Source: Caballeronia megalochromosomata
Lineage (GTDB): Bacteria > Pseudomonadota > Gammaproteobacteria > Burkholderiales > Burkholderiaceae
Reading direction: 5' to 3'
NCBI GenBank assembly: GCA_001580565.1
Contig: LRBF01000127.1
Location: forward strand, 1 to 51,155
Length of the DNA stretch: 51,155 bases
Below are positions 32,092 to 41,341 of this stretch, one piece after another; positions within the stretch are counted from its first letter, which is position 1, and every line of letters starts with the position of its first letter. A model generated the notes under the pieces. That model worked only from the letters and a program-made list of their open reading frames with translations. It did no database searches and was not told the origin of the DNA. The position numbers and the translations under genes were made by a program.

Positions 32092-32619
32092 ATGTGCGCC
32101 ATCTGCAATTTCAGGATCGAGTTCGGCGTCGGTCATCCGGCGGCGTTGACGGTTGCAGTTGCCACGCGCAAGGCTATCGAGGCCGGGCTGATCGATCCCG
32201 TCGATGCGGAGCAAGGGCCGCTCGCCGCGGCCCGCGCGCGCATGTCCTCGATCGATGCGCTGAATCTGCTGCAGGCGCGCGTCGAAGAGACGCATACCCC
32301 GGAGCAGCTGCTGGCGCTGCCGGACTTCTACGTTTTCCTCGTCGAAAGCGACACATGGGGCTTTTTCCACGCGACTACCGACGGTTTCGATCCCGATATC
32401 GTCCCCGAGATGCCCGACGTGACGGCCACGGATGTCGCGCGACGCAGCAACATCATCGTGATGGCTGAAGCGGGCTTGCGCGCGTGGCTCGCGGGGCGGC
32501 TCGATGCGCACATGGCGTCGGGCCAGTCGCTCTTTTACGTCGACGCACCGGCGCTCGCCGGCGTGACGCTGACGGCGATGCTCCTCGACGCCGAATCTCC
32601 CGTGATCGACGAGCGCTGA
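32092..32619 (+). CDS. Hypothetical protein in the alkylsulfatase operon
   Basis: This 175-residue soluble protein starts at ATG with GAGGATCC before it, 9 bp after the sulfatase stop. It opens CAICNFRIEFGVGHPAALTV, with a Cys-x2-Cys, and continues with mostly helical segments and FYVFLVESDTWGFFHATTDG. There is no signal peptide. I recognise no family. The tight spacing suggests a function linked to the sulfatase or simple co-transcription. Confidence 0.65.
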   Translation: MCAICNFRIEFGVGHPAALTVAVATRKAIEAGLIDPVDAEQGPLAAARARMSSIDALNLLQARVEETHTPEQLLALPDFYVFLVESDTWGFFHATTDGFDPDIVPEMPDVTATDVARRSNIIVMAEAGLRAWLAGRLDAHMASGQSLFYVDAPALAGVTLTAMLLDAESPVIDER

Positions 32620-32671
32620 GCCGCGCACAGGACCGCATCGTGAACGCATCACCTGCGCGATAGGGGGTGAA

Positions 32672-33436
32672 ATGACCACATTCGTCGATCATCCGGAAGT
32701 GTTGTTCGTCGTGCTTCTCGTCCTGTTCATCGGTGCGGTGGCGTTCGGCGCGTTCGTGTTGCGGCGCTTCGCCGTGCTGCCGGCGGATGACCGCGAAGAC
32801 TTCAACATTATTCAGACCTCCACGCTGACGTTGCTCGCGCTTCTGGTCGGATTCAGCCTTTCGATGGCGGTCAACCGCTACGACCTGCGCAAGACGCTGG
32901 AGGAAAGCGAAGCCAATGCCATCGGCACCGAGTACTCGCGCGCGGATCTGGCCAGCGCCGCCGTCGGCGCGAAGATCAAGTCCGCGCTGGTTCGCTACAC
33001 GAAGCTGAGACTGGCCAACTACCGCACGCGCGCACCCGAGGCGCTCGCGAAAATCGTAAGCGACACGACCAATGTCGAGACCGAACTGTGGCAACTCGCG
33101 ACTCAGGTGGCGAAGGACCAGCCGACGCCGATCGGCGCGCTCGTCGTCGCCGGCATGAACGACGTCCTGAACTCGCAGGACTACTCGGAAGCCGCGCGCA
33201 TCAATCACATTCCGCTGGGCGCGTGGTATCTGATGATCGTCATCGCGCTGCTCGGTTGTGTCATGCAGGGTTACGGCGCGAAGGGGAAGCTGCGCAAAGG
33301 GCTGCTCATCATGATTCTGCCCGCGACGGTCGCCCTGTCGCTCGCGCTCATCGCGGATATCGACAGCCCGAAAGGCGGACTCATCCGCGTCGAGCCGCGA
33401 GATCTCGCGCGCCTGATGCAGTCGCTCGAGCCGTGA
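32672..33436 (+). CDS. Bestrophin-like domain (DUF4239) membrane protein
   Basis: This 254-residue inner-membrane protein has hydrophobic segments near residues 8-30 and 48-65 and two more close to the end (LMIVIALLGCVMQGYGA; GLLIMILPATVALSLALIAD). The central region NRYDLRKTLEESEANAIGTE is the hallmark of the DUF4239/bestrophin-like group. A channel role is suggested by that name but not proven. The start ATG follows GGGGGTGA. It ends one base before the convergent MATE gene. Confidence 0.85.
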   Translation: MTTFVDHPEVLFVVLLVLFIGAVAFGAFVLRRFAVLPADDREDFNIIQTSTLTLLALLVGFSLSMAVNRYDLRKTLEESEANAIGTEYSRADLASAAVGAKIKSALVRYTKLRLANYRTRAPEALAKIVSDTTNVETELWQLATQVAKDQPTPIGALVVAGMNDVLNSQDYSEAARINHIPLGAWYLMIVIALLGCVMQGYGAKGKLRKGLLIMILPATVALSLALIADIDSPKGGLIRVEPRDLARLMQSLEP

Positions 33437-33437
33437 C

Positions 33438-34838
33438 TCAGCCTCGACCGGGCGCGCACGACACGCGTTCGATCGCAGGCAACTGAACCGCCAGCGTGAT
33501 GCCGCGCGCCACCATGAAGAGGGTGAGCGCGAGCCACAGTCCGTCATTGCCGAGCGATCCCGCGAGCGCCCAGGCGGCGAGCAGAAACACAGCGAGCGAG
33601 ACGGCCATCGCTTTCATGAGTTCGTGCGTGCGGGTAGCGCCGATGAACACGCCGTCGAGCTGAAAGCCTGCCACCGATGCGAGCGGCAGAATCGACGCCC
33701 ACGGCAGATAGCGCACCGCCGCCGCATGCACCACGGCCTGATCGGTCAGCCGGCCGATGATCCACGCACCGCTCATCCAGTAGACGACGGAAAAGCCCGC
33801 CGCGCCGATCGCCGACCAGAGCATCGTGATCTTCACGGCCTGCCGGAACGCGTGACGGTCGCGCGCGCCGGCCGCCGCGCCGACGAGCGCTTCGGCGGCG
33901 TGCGCGAAGCCGTCGAGCCCGAACGACATGAAGGTCTGAAAGTTCAGCAGGACGGCGTTGGCGGCGAGAATGGCGTCGCCCTGGCGCGCGCCGAGATGCG
34001 CGAACCAGCCATACGAGCCGAGCAGGCAGATCGTGCGGATGAAGATGTCGCGGTTGATCGCGACGAGCCGCCTGAGCGCGCGCGCATCGAAGAGTGCATG
34101 CAGCGCGAGCGGCGCGAGGCCGCGCGGACGCAGATGCCAGACGATCGCGAGGCCGAGCGCGAAGCCGCAGAAATCCGCGAAGGCGGTCGCCGCGCCGATG
34201 CCCGCGATGCCCCAGCCGAAGCGATACACGAACAGCAACACCGCGACGATGTTCACCAGATTGATGAAAATCTGCGTAACGAGCGCAAGCCGCACGCGCT
34301 GGCAGCCGAGCAAAAGCCCGAGCACGACGTAATTGCCGAGCGCGAAGGGCGCGGCCCAGATGCGCGCGTGGCAATACGCGCTCGCGGTGTCCTGCACGGC
34401 CGTGCTGCCACCCAGCGCGACGAGCCCATAGCGGATGATCGGCACTTGTAGCGCCAGCACCGCCGCGCCGATCACGAGCGCGAGCAGCAGGGCGCGCAGC
34501 ACGCTCGCGCGCAACGCGTCGTCGTCGTGCGCGCCGAACGCCTGCGCGACGAGTCCGGTCGTGCCCATGCGCAGAAAGCCGAAGCCCCAGAACACGAAGC
34601 TGAACACGAGCCCCCCGAGCGCGACGCCGCCGAGATACTGCGGCCCGTCGAGATGCCCGGCGACGGCCGTGTCGACCGCGCCGAGAATCGGCTGCGTGAG
34701 GTTCGCGAGGACGATCGGAAACGCGAGCATCAACACGCGCTTGTGCCAGTGCACGGGCAGCGCGGCGGCTTCGGTCGAATCGTTTTGTGGGGTCGTCTGC
34801 AAGATGTTCGGGCTGATGGGTCGTGACAAGGGCGTCAT
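33438..34838 (-). CDS. MATE-family multidrug efflux protein (DinF type)
   Basis: This 466-residue inner-membrane protein has about 12 predicted membrane segments. DinF-type features are [40 protein letters not shown] and [21 protein letters not shown] pumps export cationic drugs or metabolites using Na+ or H+ gradients. I chose the ATG at 34838; the frame extends upstream but adds only a basic stretch. No strong ribosome site is visible. It is divergent from the ynfA-type gene. Confidence 0.9.
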   Translation of the reverse strand: MTPLSRPISPNILQTTPQNDSTEAAALPVHWHKRVLMLAFPIVLANLTQPILGAVDTAVAGHLDGPQYLGGVALGGLVFSFVFWGFGFLRMGTTGLVAQAFGAHDDDALRASVLRALLLALVIGAAVLALQVPIIRYGLVALGGSTAVQDTASAYCHARIWAAPFALGNYVVLGLLLGCQRVRLALVTQIFINLVNIVAVLLFVYRFGWGIAGIGAATAFADFCGFALGLAIVWHLRPRGLAPLALHALFDARALRRLVAINRDIFIRTICLLGSYGWFAHLGARQGDAILAANAVLLNFQTFMSFGLDGFAHAAEALVGAAAGARDRHAFRQAVKITMLWSAIGAAGFSVVYWMSGAWIIGRLTDQAVVHAAAVRYLPWASILPLASVAGFQLDGVFIGATRTHELMKAMAVSLAVFLLAAWALAGSLGNDGLWLALTLFMVARGITLAVQLPAIERVSCAPGRG

Positions 34839-34893
34839 TGTCCGGAGCGGACGCGAACCGCGCAACTTCACACGAACGTCGATAATGCGCGTC

Positions 34894-35214
34894 ATGAAAA
34901 CATTCGCGCTCTATGTCGTCACGGCCATCGCCGAGATCGCCGGCTGCTATTTTCCATATCGATGGCTCAGGACGGGCGGATCGCCATGGCTCATCGTGCC
35001 CGGCGCGGTGTCGCTTGCGCTGTTCGCGTGGCTGCTCACGCTGCACGACACCGCGGCGGGGCGCGTGTATGCGGCCTACGGCGGCGTGTATATCGGCGTG
35101 GCGATCGCGTGGCTATGGGCCGTCGACCGCATTCGGCCGACGGCGTGGGATGTCGCGGGCGCGACGATCGCGCTCATCGGCATGGGCGTGATCGCGTTTC
35201 AGCCGCGCGTCTGA
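34894..35214 (+). CDS. ynfA: YnfA/UPF0060 small membrane protein
   Basis: This 106-residue protein has four membrane helices and the family opening [20 protein letters not shown], then [22 protein letters not shown] follows, and the end is [17 protein letters not shown]0060 proteins are related in size and topology to small multidrug resistance transporters, but their role is unsettled. An ATG three codons earlier is possible; I chose the second because it gives the usual family start. Divergent from the MATE gene. Confidence 0.9.
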   Translation: MKTFALYVVTAIAEIAGCYFPYRWLRTGGSPWLIVPGAVSLALFAWLLTLHDTAAGRVYAAYGGVYIGVAIAWLWAVDRIRPTAWDVAGATIALIGMGVIAFQPRV

Positions 35215-35220
35215 CACGTC

Positions 35221-36243
35221 TCAGGCTTCCAGCGCCAGCAGCGCAAAGGTCGCGAGCCAGTGCTCGCCCATGTAATCGCCCGCGACATGCGCGATGCCCG
35301 ACGCCAGATGTTCGTGCGCGGCGGCTTCGAGCACCGCGACGCGCGCGTCGCCCGCCGGCAGCGCCCGCGCGATCGTGCGCTGGCACCACGCGCGGGAGAG
35401 GTTCAGGCCGTCGAGGTGCGCGAGCTTGCCGTCGCTGCGATCGGTGACGATGGCGGGCGCGAAAAGCGTCGCCGGCTCGCGCGCGGCGATGCGCAGCAGA
35501 AACCGATCGAACCAGCCGACGAAGCGTTCGCCCGGCAGCACATGCCGCATCAGCACGGCTTCCATCAGCGACGGCGACAGGAATTCGTCGCCCGCCGGCT
35601 CCCACGCCTGGCAGGCTTCGTCATGCTCGAACCAACGCAAGGCCGTGTCGCTCAGCAGGCGCTCGAAACCCGCGTTTTGCGTGACGCGCGCGTAACCCAT
35701 CGCGAGCGTCAGCGCGAACGCCATGTTGAAGTGCGTGCCGACCCGAAGCGGATACGTCGACTTCGGCAGAAATTCCTCGAAGCGCGCGACGAACGCATCG
35801 GCGAGCGGGGCCAGCGTGCGGGCCCAGCGCGCGCCGTCATCGGATTGCATCGAGTGGAGCTGGCCCGCGAGGGCGAGCAGCCACGCCCAGCCGTACGGCC
35901 GCTCGAAGCCGCGCGCGGCGGGCCGCCGCAGATACGCGACTTCGGCCGCGACGTTGGCGGCGGTGAAGTGTTCGTCGATCACCCCGCGGATACGCGACGC
36001 TTCCGGCAGCTCGGGAAAGCGGTCGACGAGCCGCGCGATCAGCCAGTAGCCGTGCACGCACGAATGCCAGTCAAAGCTGCCGTAGAAGATCGGATGCAGC
36101 GCGCGCGGGCTCGCGACGTCGGCTTCGCTCGCCATCACGTGATCGAGCTTGTTCGGATATTCGCGCGTCAGATGGCCGAGCGCGACCTGGGCAAACTTCG
36201 ACGCAAGCGCTGCGTCGAGGGTGATGGGCTGGTGCTGGTTCAT
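35221..36243 (-). CDS. DUF2891 family protein
   Basis: This 340-residue soluble protein is largely helical, as expected for an alpha/alpha-barrel-like fold. Family segments are LTREYPNKLDHVM, HPIFYGSFDWHSCVHGYWLI, RPYGWAWLLALAGQLH, HFNMAFALTLAMGYARVT and EFLSPSLMEAVLMRHVLP. Conserved His, Trp and Glu residues suggest a glycosidase- or lyase-like pocket, but no activity is established for the family. It ends 6 bp from the convergent ynfA stop. Confidence 0.88.
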   Translation of the reverse strand: MNQHQPITLDAALASKFAQVALGHLTREYPNKLDHVMASEADVASPRALHPIFYGSFDWHSCVHGYWLIARLVDRFPELPEASRIRGVIDEHFTAANVAAEVAYLRRPAARGFERPYGWAWLLALAGQLHSMQSDDGARWARTLAPLADAFVARFEEFLPKSTYPLRVGTHFNMAFALTLAMGYARVTQNAGFERLLSDTALRWFEHDEACQAWEPAGDEFLSPSLMEAVLMRHVLPGERFVGWFDRFLLRIAAREPATLFAPAIVTDRSDGKLAHLDGLNLSRAWCQRTIARALPAGDARVAVLEAAAHEHLASGIAHVAGDYMGEHWLATFALLALEA

Positions 36244-36548
36244 GCGGTCCTCGTCGATGCGAATCGTGATCCCGAGACTTTATCGATAAATAATCGGCAA
36301 AATCTTTGATCAGGGTAATTACCGATGACGAACGGACAAGGCAGCCGTGAATCGCGTCGAAAGCGCCGCGAGCGCGCCATCGACGGAATTTTCCGGCGAC
36401 ATCCGGCCGTCTTGCGCGCGCCACGATCGCGCGCCTTCGTCCGAACCCTCGTATAAACTTGCGCCCGAACGCCGCCAAGAGCGCTCGAACCGGGGCCATG
36501 AGCCCCGGCAAACGCCATCCAGAACGTGACCAAGAGATCAGAAACAAC
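36244..36548. other. Divergent intergenic region
   Basis: The 305 bases between the DUF2891 gene and the transporter gene contain an AT-rich part at 36280-36325 (including TTATCGATAAATAATCGG) likely to hold the leftward promoter. No gene is supported. The ribosome site of the transporter is weak (GATCAGAAACAAC). Confidence 0.3.
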
Positions 36549-37844
36549 ATGACCGACCTTCCCGCTTATACCGCAGAGGACACCCGGCGCCGCGTTTTCG
36601 CCATCGTCGGCGCCTCGTCGGGCAACCTCGTCGAGTGGTTCGACTTTTATATCTACTCGTTCCTCGCGCTGTATTTCTCGGCGGCGTTTTTCCCGGGCGG
36701 CAACCCGACGGTGCAGTTGCTGAACACCGCGGGCGTGTTCGCGGCAGGCTTTCTGATGCGCCCGATCGGCGGATGGCTGTTCGGCCGCATCGCCGACAAG
36801 CACGGCCGCCGCAACGCGATGATGATCTCCGTGCTGATGATGTGCGGCGGCTCGCTCGTCATCACCTTCCTGCCGACCTATTCGTCGATCGGCGCGTGGG
36901 CGCCGTTCCTGCTCCTGATCGCGCGCCTGTTCCAGGGCTTGTCCGTGGGCGGCGAGTACGGCACGAGCGCAACCTACATGAGTGAAGTGGCGCTGCGCGG
37001 CCGGCGCGGTTTCTTCGCGTCGTTTCAATACGTGACGCTGATCGGCGGGCAGCTTGCCGCGCTGCTCGTGCTCGTGGTCCTGCAAATGTTCCTGTCGACG
37101 GAAGAGCTGAAGGCCTGGGGCTGGCGCGTGCCGTTCTTCATCGGCGCGTGCGCGGCGCTGGTTTCGCTGTACCTGCGCCGTTCGCTCGATGAAACCTCGA
37201 CCGCCGAAACGCGCGATCGCAAGGAAGCGGGCACGCTCGCCGGCCTGATGCAGCACAAGGCGGCGTTCATGACCGTCGTGGGCTTCACGGCGGGCGGCTC
37301 GCTCATTTTCTACACGTTCACGACCTACATGCAGAAGTATCTGGTCAACACGGCGGGCATGCACGCGAAAACCGCCAGCAACGTGATGACCGCCGCGCTC
37401 TTCGTCTACATGCTGCTGCAGCCGCTGTTCGGCGCGCTCTCGGACCGCATCGGCCGCCGCGCGTCGATGCTGTGGTTCGGCGCGCTCGCGACCATCGGCA
37501 CGGTGCCGCTGCTGCACGCGCTGTCCACGGTGGCAAGCCCGGTCACGGCGTTCGTGCTGGTGGTGATCGCGCTCGCGATCGTGAGCTTCTATACGTCGAT
37601 CAGCGGTCTCATCAAGGCGGAAATGTTCCCGCCGGAAGTGCGCGCGCTGGGCGTGGGCCTGTCGTACGCGGTCGCCAACGCGGTGTTCGGCGGCTCGGCG
37701 GAATATGTCGCGCTGTGGCTCAAGTCGGTGGGCAGCGAATCGACCTTCTTCTGGTATGTCACCGTGATGTGCGCGATTTCGCTCATCGTTTCATGGCGCA
37801 TGCTCGATCCGAGCAAGGAAGGGTATCTGCGCAACGAGCCGTAA
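36549..37844 (+). CDS. KgtP-type MFS transporter for dicarboxylates (2-oxoglutarate permease-like)
   Basis: This 431-residue inner-membrane protein belongs to the metabolite:H+ symporter branch of the MFS. Clear markers are [20 protein letters not shown] near residue 22, [20 protein letters not shown] and [20 protein letters not shown]. Then come the second-half motif [13 protein letters not shown] and [20 protein letters not shown]. Its length equals that of KgtP, which takes up 2-oxoglutarate. Related proteins carry proline/betaine or citrate, so specificity is tentative. Confidence 0.88.
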   Translation: MTDLPAYTAEDTRRRVFAIVGASSGNLVEWFDFYIYSFLALYFSAAFFPGGNPTVQLLNTAGVFAAGFLMRPIGGWLFGRIADKHGRRNAMMISVLMMCGGSLVITFLPTYSSIGAWAPFLLLIARLFQGLSVGGEYGTSATYMSEVALRGRRGFFASFQYVTLIGGQLAALLVLVVLQMFLSTEELKAWGWRVPFFIGACAALVSLYLRRSLDETSTAETRDRKEAGTLAGLMQHKAAFMTVVGFTAGGSLIFYTFTTYMQKYLVNTAGMHAKTASNVMTAALFVYMLLQPLFGALSDRIGRRASMLWFGALATIGTVPLLHALSTVASPVTAFVLVVIALAIVSFYTSISGLIKAEMFPPEVRALGVGLSYAVANAVFGGSAEYVALWLKSVGSESTFFWYVTVMCAISLIVSWRMLDPSKEGYLRNEP

Positions 37845-38069
37845 GTCGGCGCTCATGCAGGCGTCCTGTCGCGCGCTCGCCTCAAACGGGGACGCCGTCG
37901 TCCGCCACGCTTGCCGATGACGGTAACATGGTGTTTTATGCGGTATGTGGACGGCGCACCGGTCGAGGTGCGCAGCGATATTCGGGAACCGGATATGCAT
38001 GCGCGCGGATCTGACGCGCGCAACGCCGATGCGCACTGTCGGGCGCATCGGTCTGCCTGGAGCCTGTTC

Positions 38070-38741
38070 ATGGAAGATTTCGACGAAACGCTGTTCCTTG
38101 TCTGGCGTGCCAACCTCAACGTTCTGGTCGGTTCGCCGGGAGGCGCTGGGCGCCTCGCGCGCATGATGAGCTTCTCGCCGACGTTCATGAAGCTGATCGT
38201 CGCCGGTCAGCGCGATTTCAACGAGGAATTCGTGCGCGGCATCGAGCTCGTGACGGGCCTGCCGCCGCACTGGATGGACGAGCGCCGCACGCTGGAGGAA
38301 GTCCCGCTCGACGTTTTGCGCGCGATCGACGAGGAAACGCCGATGGCCGTGTTTCGCGGCACGGCCCATCCCGCGCCGAAGCGCTCCGTGCTGCGCGGCC
38401 CGGAGCCGCTGCTGTCCCAGACGGAAGCGACCCGCCGCGTCGCCGATCTCGCCCAGCAGCAGGCCGAGGCGAACCGTCGCGATCTGCTCTTTCGCAAGAA
38501 TCGCGAACTGCTTTCACAGGATTTGCGTCGCCTGGAGCGCCAGCTCGGCCTGCTTCAGGTCGAAGGGATGCAGCCGAAAGTCGACGAACTCATCGCCTCG
38601 GATCGTATGAGCGAGGCGGCGAAGGCCGACCTGACCGGACGTCTCGAACAGATCGACAAGCACGTGAAGCTCTTACATCAGCATGTCGAGAAGCTCGTGG
38701 TGCTGCTGTCGAGCCCGGACGAGCCCGACGCGGGCGAATAA
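38070..38741 (+). CDS. Coiled-coil protein of unknown function with putative DNA-binding start
   Basis: This 223-residue protein starts at ATG with GGAG 7 nt upstream. Residues 1-70 (ETLFLVWRANLNVLVGSPGG, FSPTFMKLIVAGQRDFNEEF, VRGIELVTGLPPHWMD) resemble a Cro/CI-like helix bundle. The centre is basic and the end, from about residue 120, is a long coiled coil (QQQAEANRRDLLFRKNRELL; GRLEQIDKHVKLLHQHVEKL). Similar architectures occur in small regulators of Burkholderia, but I cannot name a family. The frame is open upstream without protein character. Confidence 0.7.
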   Translation: MEDFDETLFLVWRANLNVLVGSPGGAGRLARMMSFSPTFMKLIVAGQRDFNEEFVRGIELVTGLPPHWMDERRTLEEVPLDVLRAIDEETPMAVFRGTAHPAPKRSVLRGPEPLLSQTEATRRVADLAQQQAEANRRDLLFRKNRELLSQDLRRLERQLGLLQVEGMQPKVDELIASDRMSEAAKADLTGRLEQIDKHVKLLHQHVEKLVVLLSSPDEPDAGE

Positions 38742-38903
38742 CTACTGTTTCCTGCGGTCCTTCGGGGTGTCAGGCTCGGGGTGCACGGCGATCGGATCGC
38801 TTGCGGGGAAGGTTTCGTCCAGCGCTTCGTCGAGCAGATCGTCTTCGTTATCCGGTTTCGGCTGCTCCTGCTTCGAAGGTACATCTCGGCTGGCTTTCGT
38901 CAT
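38742..38903 (-). CDS. Small acidic protein with DEALDETFPASDP motif
   Basis: This 53-residue protein starts at ATG with GGAG 7 nt before it. It is very acidic and Pro-rich, with PKPDNEDDLLDEALDETFPA and SDPIAVHPEPDTPKD. The DEALDETFPASDP motif recurs in many small proteobacterial proteins of unknown role, so I consider the gene real. Its stop codon is directly adjacent to that of the convergent coiled-coil gene. It is probably disordered in solution. Confidence 0.7.
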   Translation of the reverse strand: MTKASRDVPSKQEQPKPDNEDDLLDEALDETFPASDPIAVHPEPDTPKDRRKQ

Positions 38904-38966
38904 GGCGCGCTCCGTGATGCGAAGTCATGGTCGATTCAATATAGCAGTCCCGATGCGCCCCCGCAG

Positions 38967-40031
38967 TCAGCCCTCGCGACGGTAATCCGCCGGGCGCACG
39001 CCCGTCCACTTTCTGAATGCGCGCCGGAACGCGCTTGGTTCCGCGAAGCCGAGCGCATCGGCGATCTGCGGGATCGTGTCCTGCGTGTGGGCGAGGCGCG
39101 CGATCGCGAGGTCGCGTCTCAACGCGTCCTTGATCGTCTGGTAGGTCAGTCCTTCCTGTTTCAGGCGGCGCCGCAGCGTCGCTTCGGCCATATGGAGCGC
39201 CGCCGCGATACTTTCGGCTTCGGGCCAGTCGGTCGGCGCGGTTTGCCTGAGGCGCGTTCTGATGCGCGCCGCGAGCGAATCCGGATTGCGATACTTCACG
39301 ATGAAATTCGCCGGCGCGTCGCGCAGAAAGCGCTTGAGCGTGGCGGGCGTCTGCACGACCGGCAGCGCCGCGCATTCAGCCGACAGGTCGACGAACGAGC
39401 GCGGCGCGTCGAAACGCAGATCGTTGCAGAACATCAGCCGGTATTCGTCGCTGTCGGCGGGTTCGGGGCAGCGCAGATGCGCCGCGAGCACCGGAACGCG
39501 CCGCCCGAGCAGCCAGCACAGCAGCCCGTACACGAGGATGAAGCCTGTCGCGTAGGCGAACATCGTCTTGGGCTCGCCCTGATCCTCGAGCCAGATGCGC
39601 ACGCGCATGTCCCCGATTTCGGGCTCGAACGTCAGCTCGTCGAGCACGAGGCGCATGAAGTTCGCGATGCGCGCGAGCGCCTGCGCGCCGTCGCGCGAGG
39701 ACAGCGCCGCGTGGCATAGCAGCACGAAGCTGCCGCGCCGCATCGGATGCGCGTCCTGGCCGAAAAACTCGTCGTCGAGCGCGTCGGCGGTGGCGTTCCA
39801 CAGCTTGCCGTACTGCACCGGCGACACGCGCGCACGCGGCGAATCGAGCGTCGCCGGCGCGATCCCCGCGGCGGCCAGCAAATGCGCGCGCGCGACGCCC
39901 CGCGCCTCGGCGCAGCGCAACGCCGCTTCGACGAGACTCACGGAAATCGAATCGCGCTCGATCTTCTTTTTGGGACTTGGGGTTGTCACTAGGTGGCCAA
40001 AGCGCTCAGTTAGCGTGATCGTTTTGGGCAT
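38967..40031 (-). CDS. AraC-family transcriptional regulator (OruR/ArgR-like amino-terminal domain)
   Basis: This 354-residue regulator has an amino-terminal effector domain of the arabinose-binding AraC type 2 ([40 protein letters not shown]) and a carboxy-terminal pair of helix-turn-helices. The latter are [20 protein letters not shown] and [20 protein letters not shown], ending with [14 protein letters not shown]. It is divergent from the acyl-CoA dehydrogenase operon at 40172, with 140 bp between starts, and probably activates that operon in response to a fatty or branched-chain acid. The start ATG at 40031 has no strong ribosome site. Confidence 0.9.
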   Translation of the reverse strand: MPKTITLTERFGHLVTTPSPKKKIERDSISVSLVEAALRCAEARGVARAHLLAAAGIAPATLDSPRARVSPVQYGKLWNATADALDDEFFGQDAHPMRRGSFVLLCHAALSSRDGAQALARIANFMRLVLDELTFEPEIGDMRVRIWLEDQGEPKTMFAYATGFILVYGLLCWLLGRRVPVLAAHLRCPEPADSDEYRLMFCNDLRFDAPRSFVDLSAECAALPVVQTPATLKRFLRDAPANFIVKYRNPDSLAARIRTRLRQTAPTDWPEAESIAAALHMAEATLRRRLKQEGLTYQTIKDALRRDLAIARLAHTQDTIPQIADALGFAEPSAFRRAFRKWTGVRPADYRREG

Positions 40032-40171
40032 CGGCGAACGTCCGGCGATTGCCTAGACTCGTGCTCAGACGGCCCATCCGCCCTTCATCGACGACCCGGC
40101 GGCGGCCAGAAAGTGTATACGATCGATACGGCCCGCCGCGCCGCCCCAGCCCCATTCACCGAAGACGAAAC

Positions 40172-41308
40172 ATGATCGACGCATTTCTCACCGAAGAGCA
40201 GCGCATGATCCGCGACGCGGCTCGCCAGTTCGCAACCGAAGTGCTCGCGCCGAACGCGGGCCAATGGGACAAGGACGGCGCCATTCCCGACGCCGTCGTG
40301 CGGCAACTGGGCGAACTCGGCCTGCTCGGCATGATCGTGCCCGCCGAGCTTGGCGGCACCTTCAGCGACTACACCGCCTACGCGCTCGCGATGGAAGAAA
40401 TCGCGGCCGGCTGCGCGTCCTGCGCGACGCTGATGAGCGTGCACAATTCCGTCGGCTGCGGTCCGATCCTCGCCTACGGCAGCGATGCGCAAAAAGCCGA
40501 ATGGCTGCCGAAACTCGCGAGCGGCGAGATCATCGGGGCGTTTTGTTTGACGGAGCCGCAGGCGGGCTCGGAAGCGAACAACCTGCGCGTGCGCGCCGTC
40601 GAGAAGGACGGCAAGTGGGTGCTCTCCGGCAGCAAGCAGTTCGTCACGAACGGCAAGCGCGCGGGCGTGGCGATCGTCTTCGCCGTCACCGATCCCGATC
40701 AGGGCAAGCGCGGCATTTCGGCCTTCATCGTGCCTACGAACACGCCCGGCTTCAACGTCGGCGCGCCCGAGCACAAGCTCGGCATCCGCGCCTCCGATAC
40801 CTGCCCGATCACCTTCGACGATTGCACGATTCCCGCAGGGAATCTGCTCGGCAAGCGCGGCGAGGGTCTTAAGATCGCGTTGTCGAATCTGGAGGGCGGG
40901 CGCATCGGCATTGCGGCGCAAGCGCTCGGCATCGCGGGCGCGGCGTTCGATGCGGCGCGCGCCTACGCCAAAGAGCGCGTGCAGTTCGGCAAGCCGATCC
41001 ACGAACATCAATCGGTCGCGAACATGCTCGCCGACATGCAGACGCAGATCAACGCCGCGCGCCTGCTGATCCATCACGCGGCGCGCATGCGCACGGAAGG
41101 CGTTCCGTGTCTGTCGGAGGCTTCGCAGGCGAAGCTGTATGCGTCGGAGATGGCCGAGCGCGTATGTTCCGACGCGATCCAGATTCACGGCGGATACGGC
41201 TATCTGCAGGACTATCCCGTGGAGCGTCACTATCGCGATGCGCGCATCACGCAGATCTACGAAGGCACGAGCGAAGTGCAGCGGATGGTGATCGCACGCA
41301 ACGTTTGA
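40172..41308 (+). CDS. Acyl-CoA dehydrogenase (isobutyryl-CoA dehydrogenase candidate)
   Basis: This 378-residue flavoenzyme introduces a double bond into acyl-CoA. It has [16 protein letters not shown], the FAD-binding [14 protein letters not shown], the [10 protein letters not shown] strand, and the catalytic Glu364 in [35 protein letters not shown] and [15 protein letters not shown] are typical short/branched-chain features. The following genes encode CoA ligase, enoyl-CoA hydratase and 3-hydroxyisobutyryl-CoA hydrolase, so isobutyryl-CoA from valine is the likely substrate. The spacing to the ligase gene is 33 bp. The AraC regulator upstream is the probable activator. Confidence 0.92.
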   Translation: MIDAFLTEEQRMIRDAARQFATEVLAPNAGQWDKDGAIPDAVVRQLGELGLLGMIVPAELGGTFSDYTAYALAMEEIAAGCASCATLMSVHNSVGCGPILAYGSDAQKAEWLPKLASGEIIGAFCLTEPQAGSEANNLRVRAVEKDGKWVLSGSKQFVTNGKRAGVAIVFAVTDPDQGKRGISAFIVPTNTPGFNVGAPEHKLGIRASDTCPITFDDCTIPAGNLLGKRGEGLKIALSNLEGGRIGIAAQALGIAGAAFDAARAYAKERVQFGKPIHEHQSVANMLADMQTQINAARLLIHHAARMRTEGVPCLSEASQAKLYASEMAERVCSDAIQIHGGYGYLQDYPVERHYRDARITQIYEGTSEVQRMVIARNV

Positions 41309-41341
41309 CTCGCTGCCAAAAAAAGAACTCATGGAGACGCA

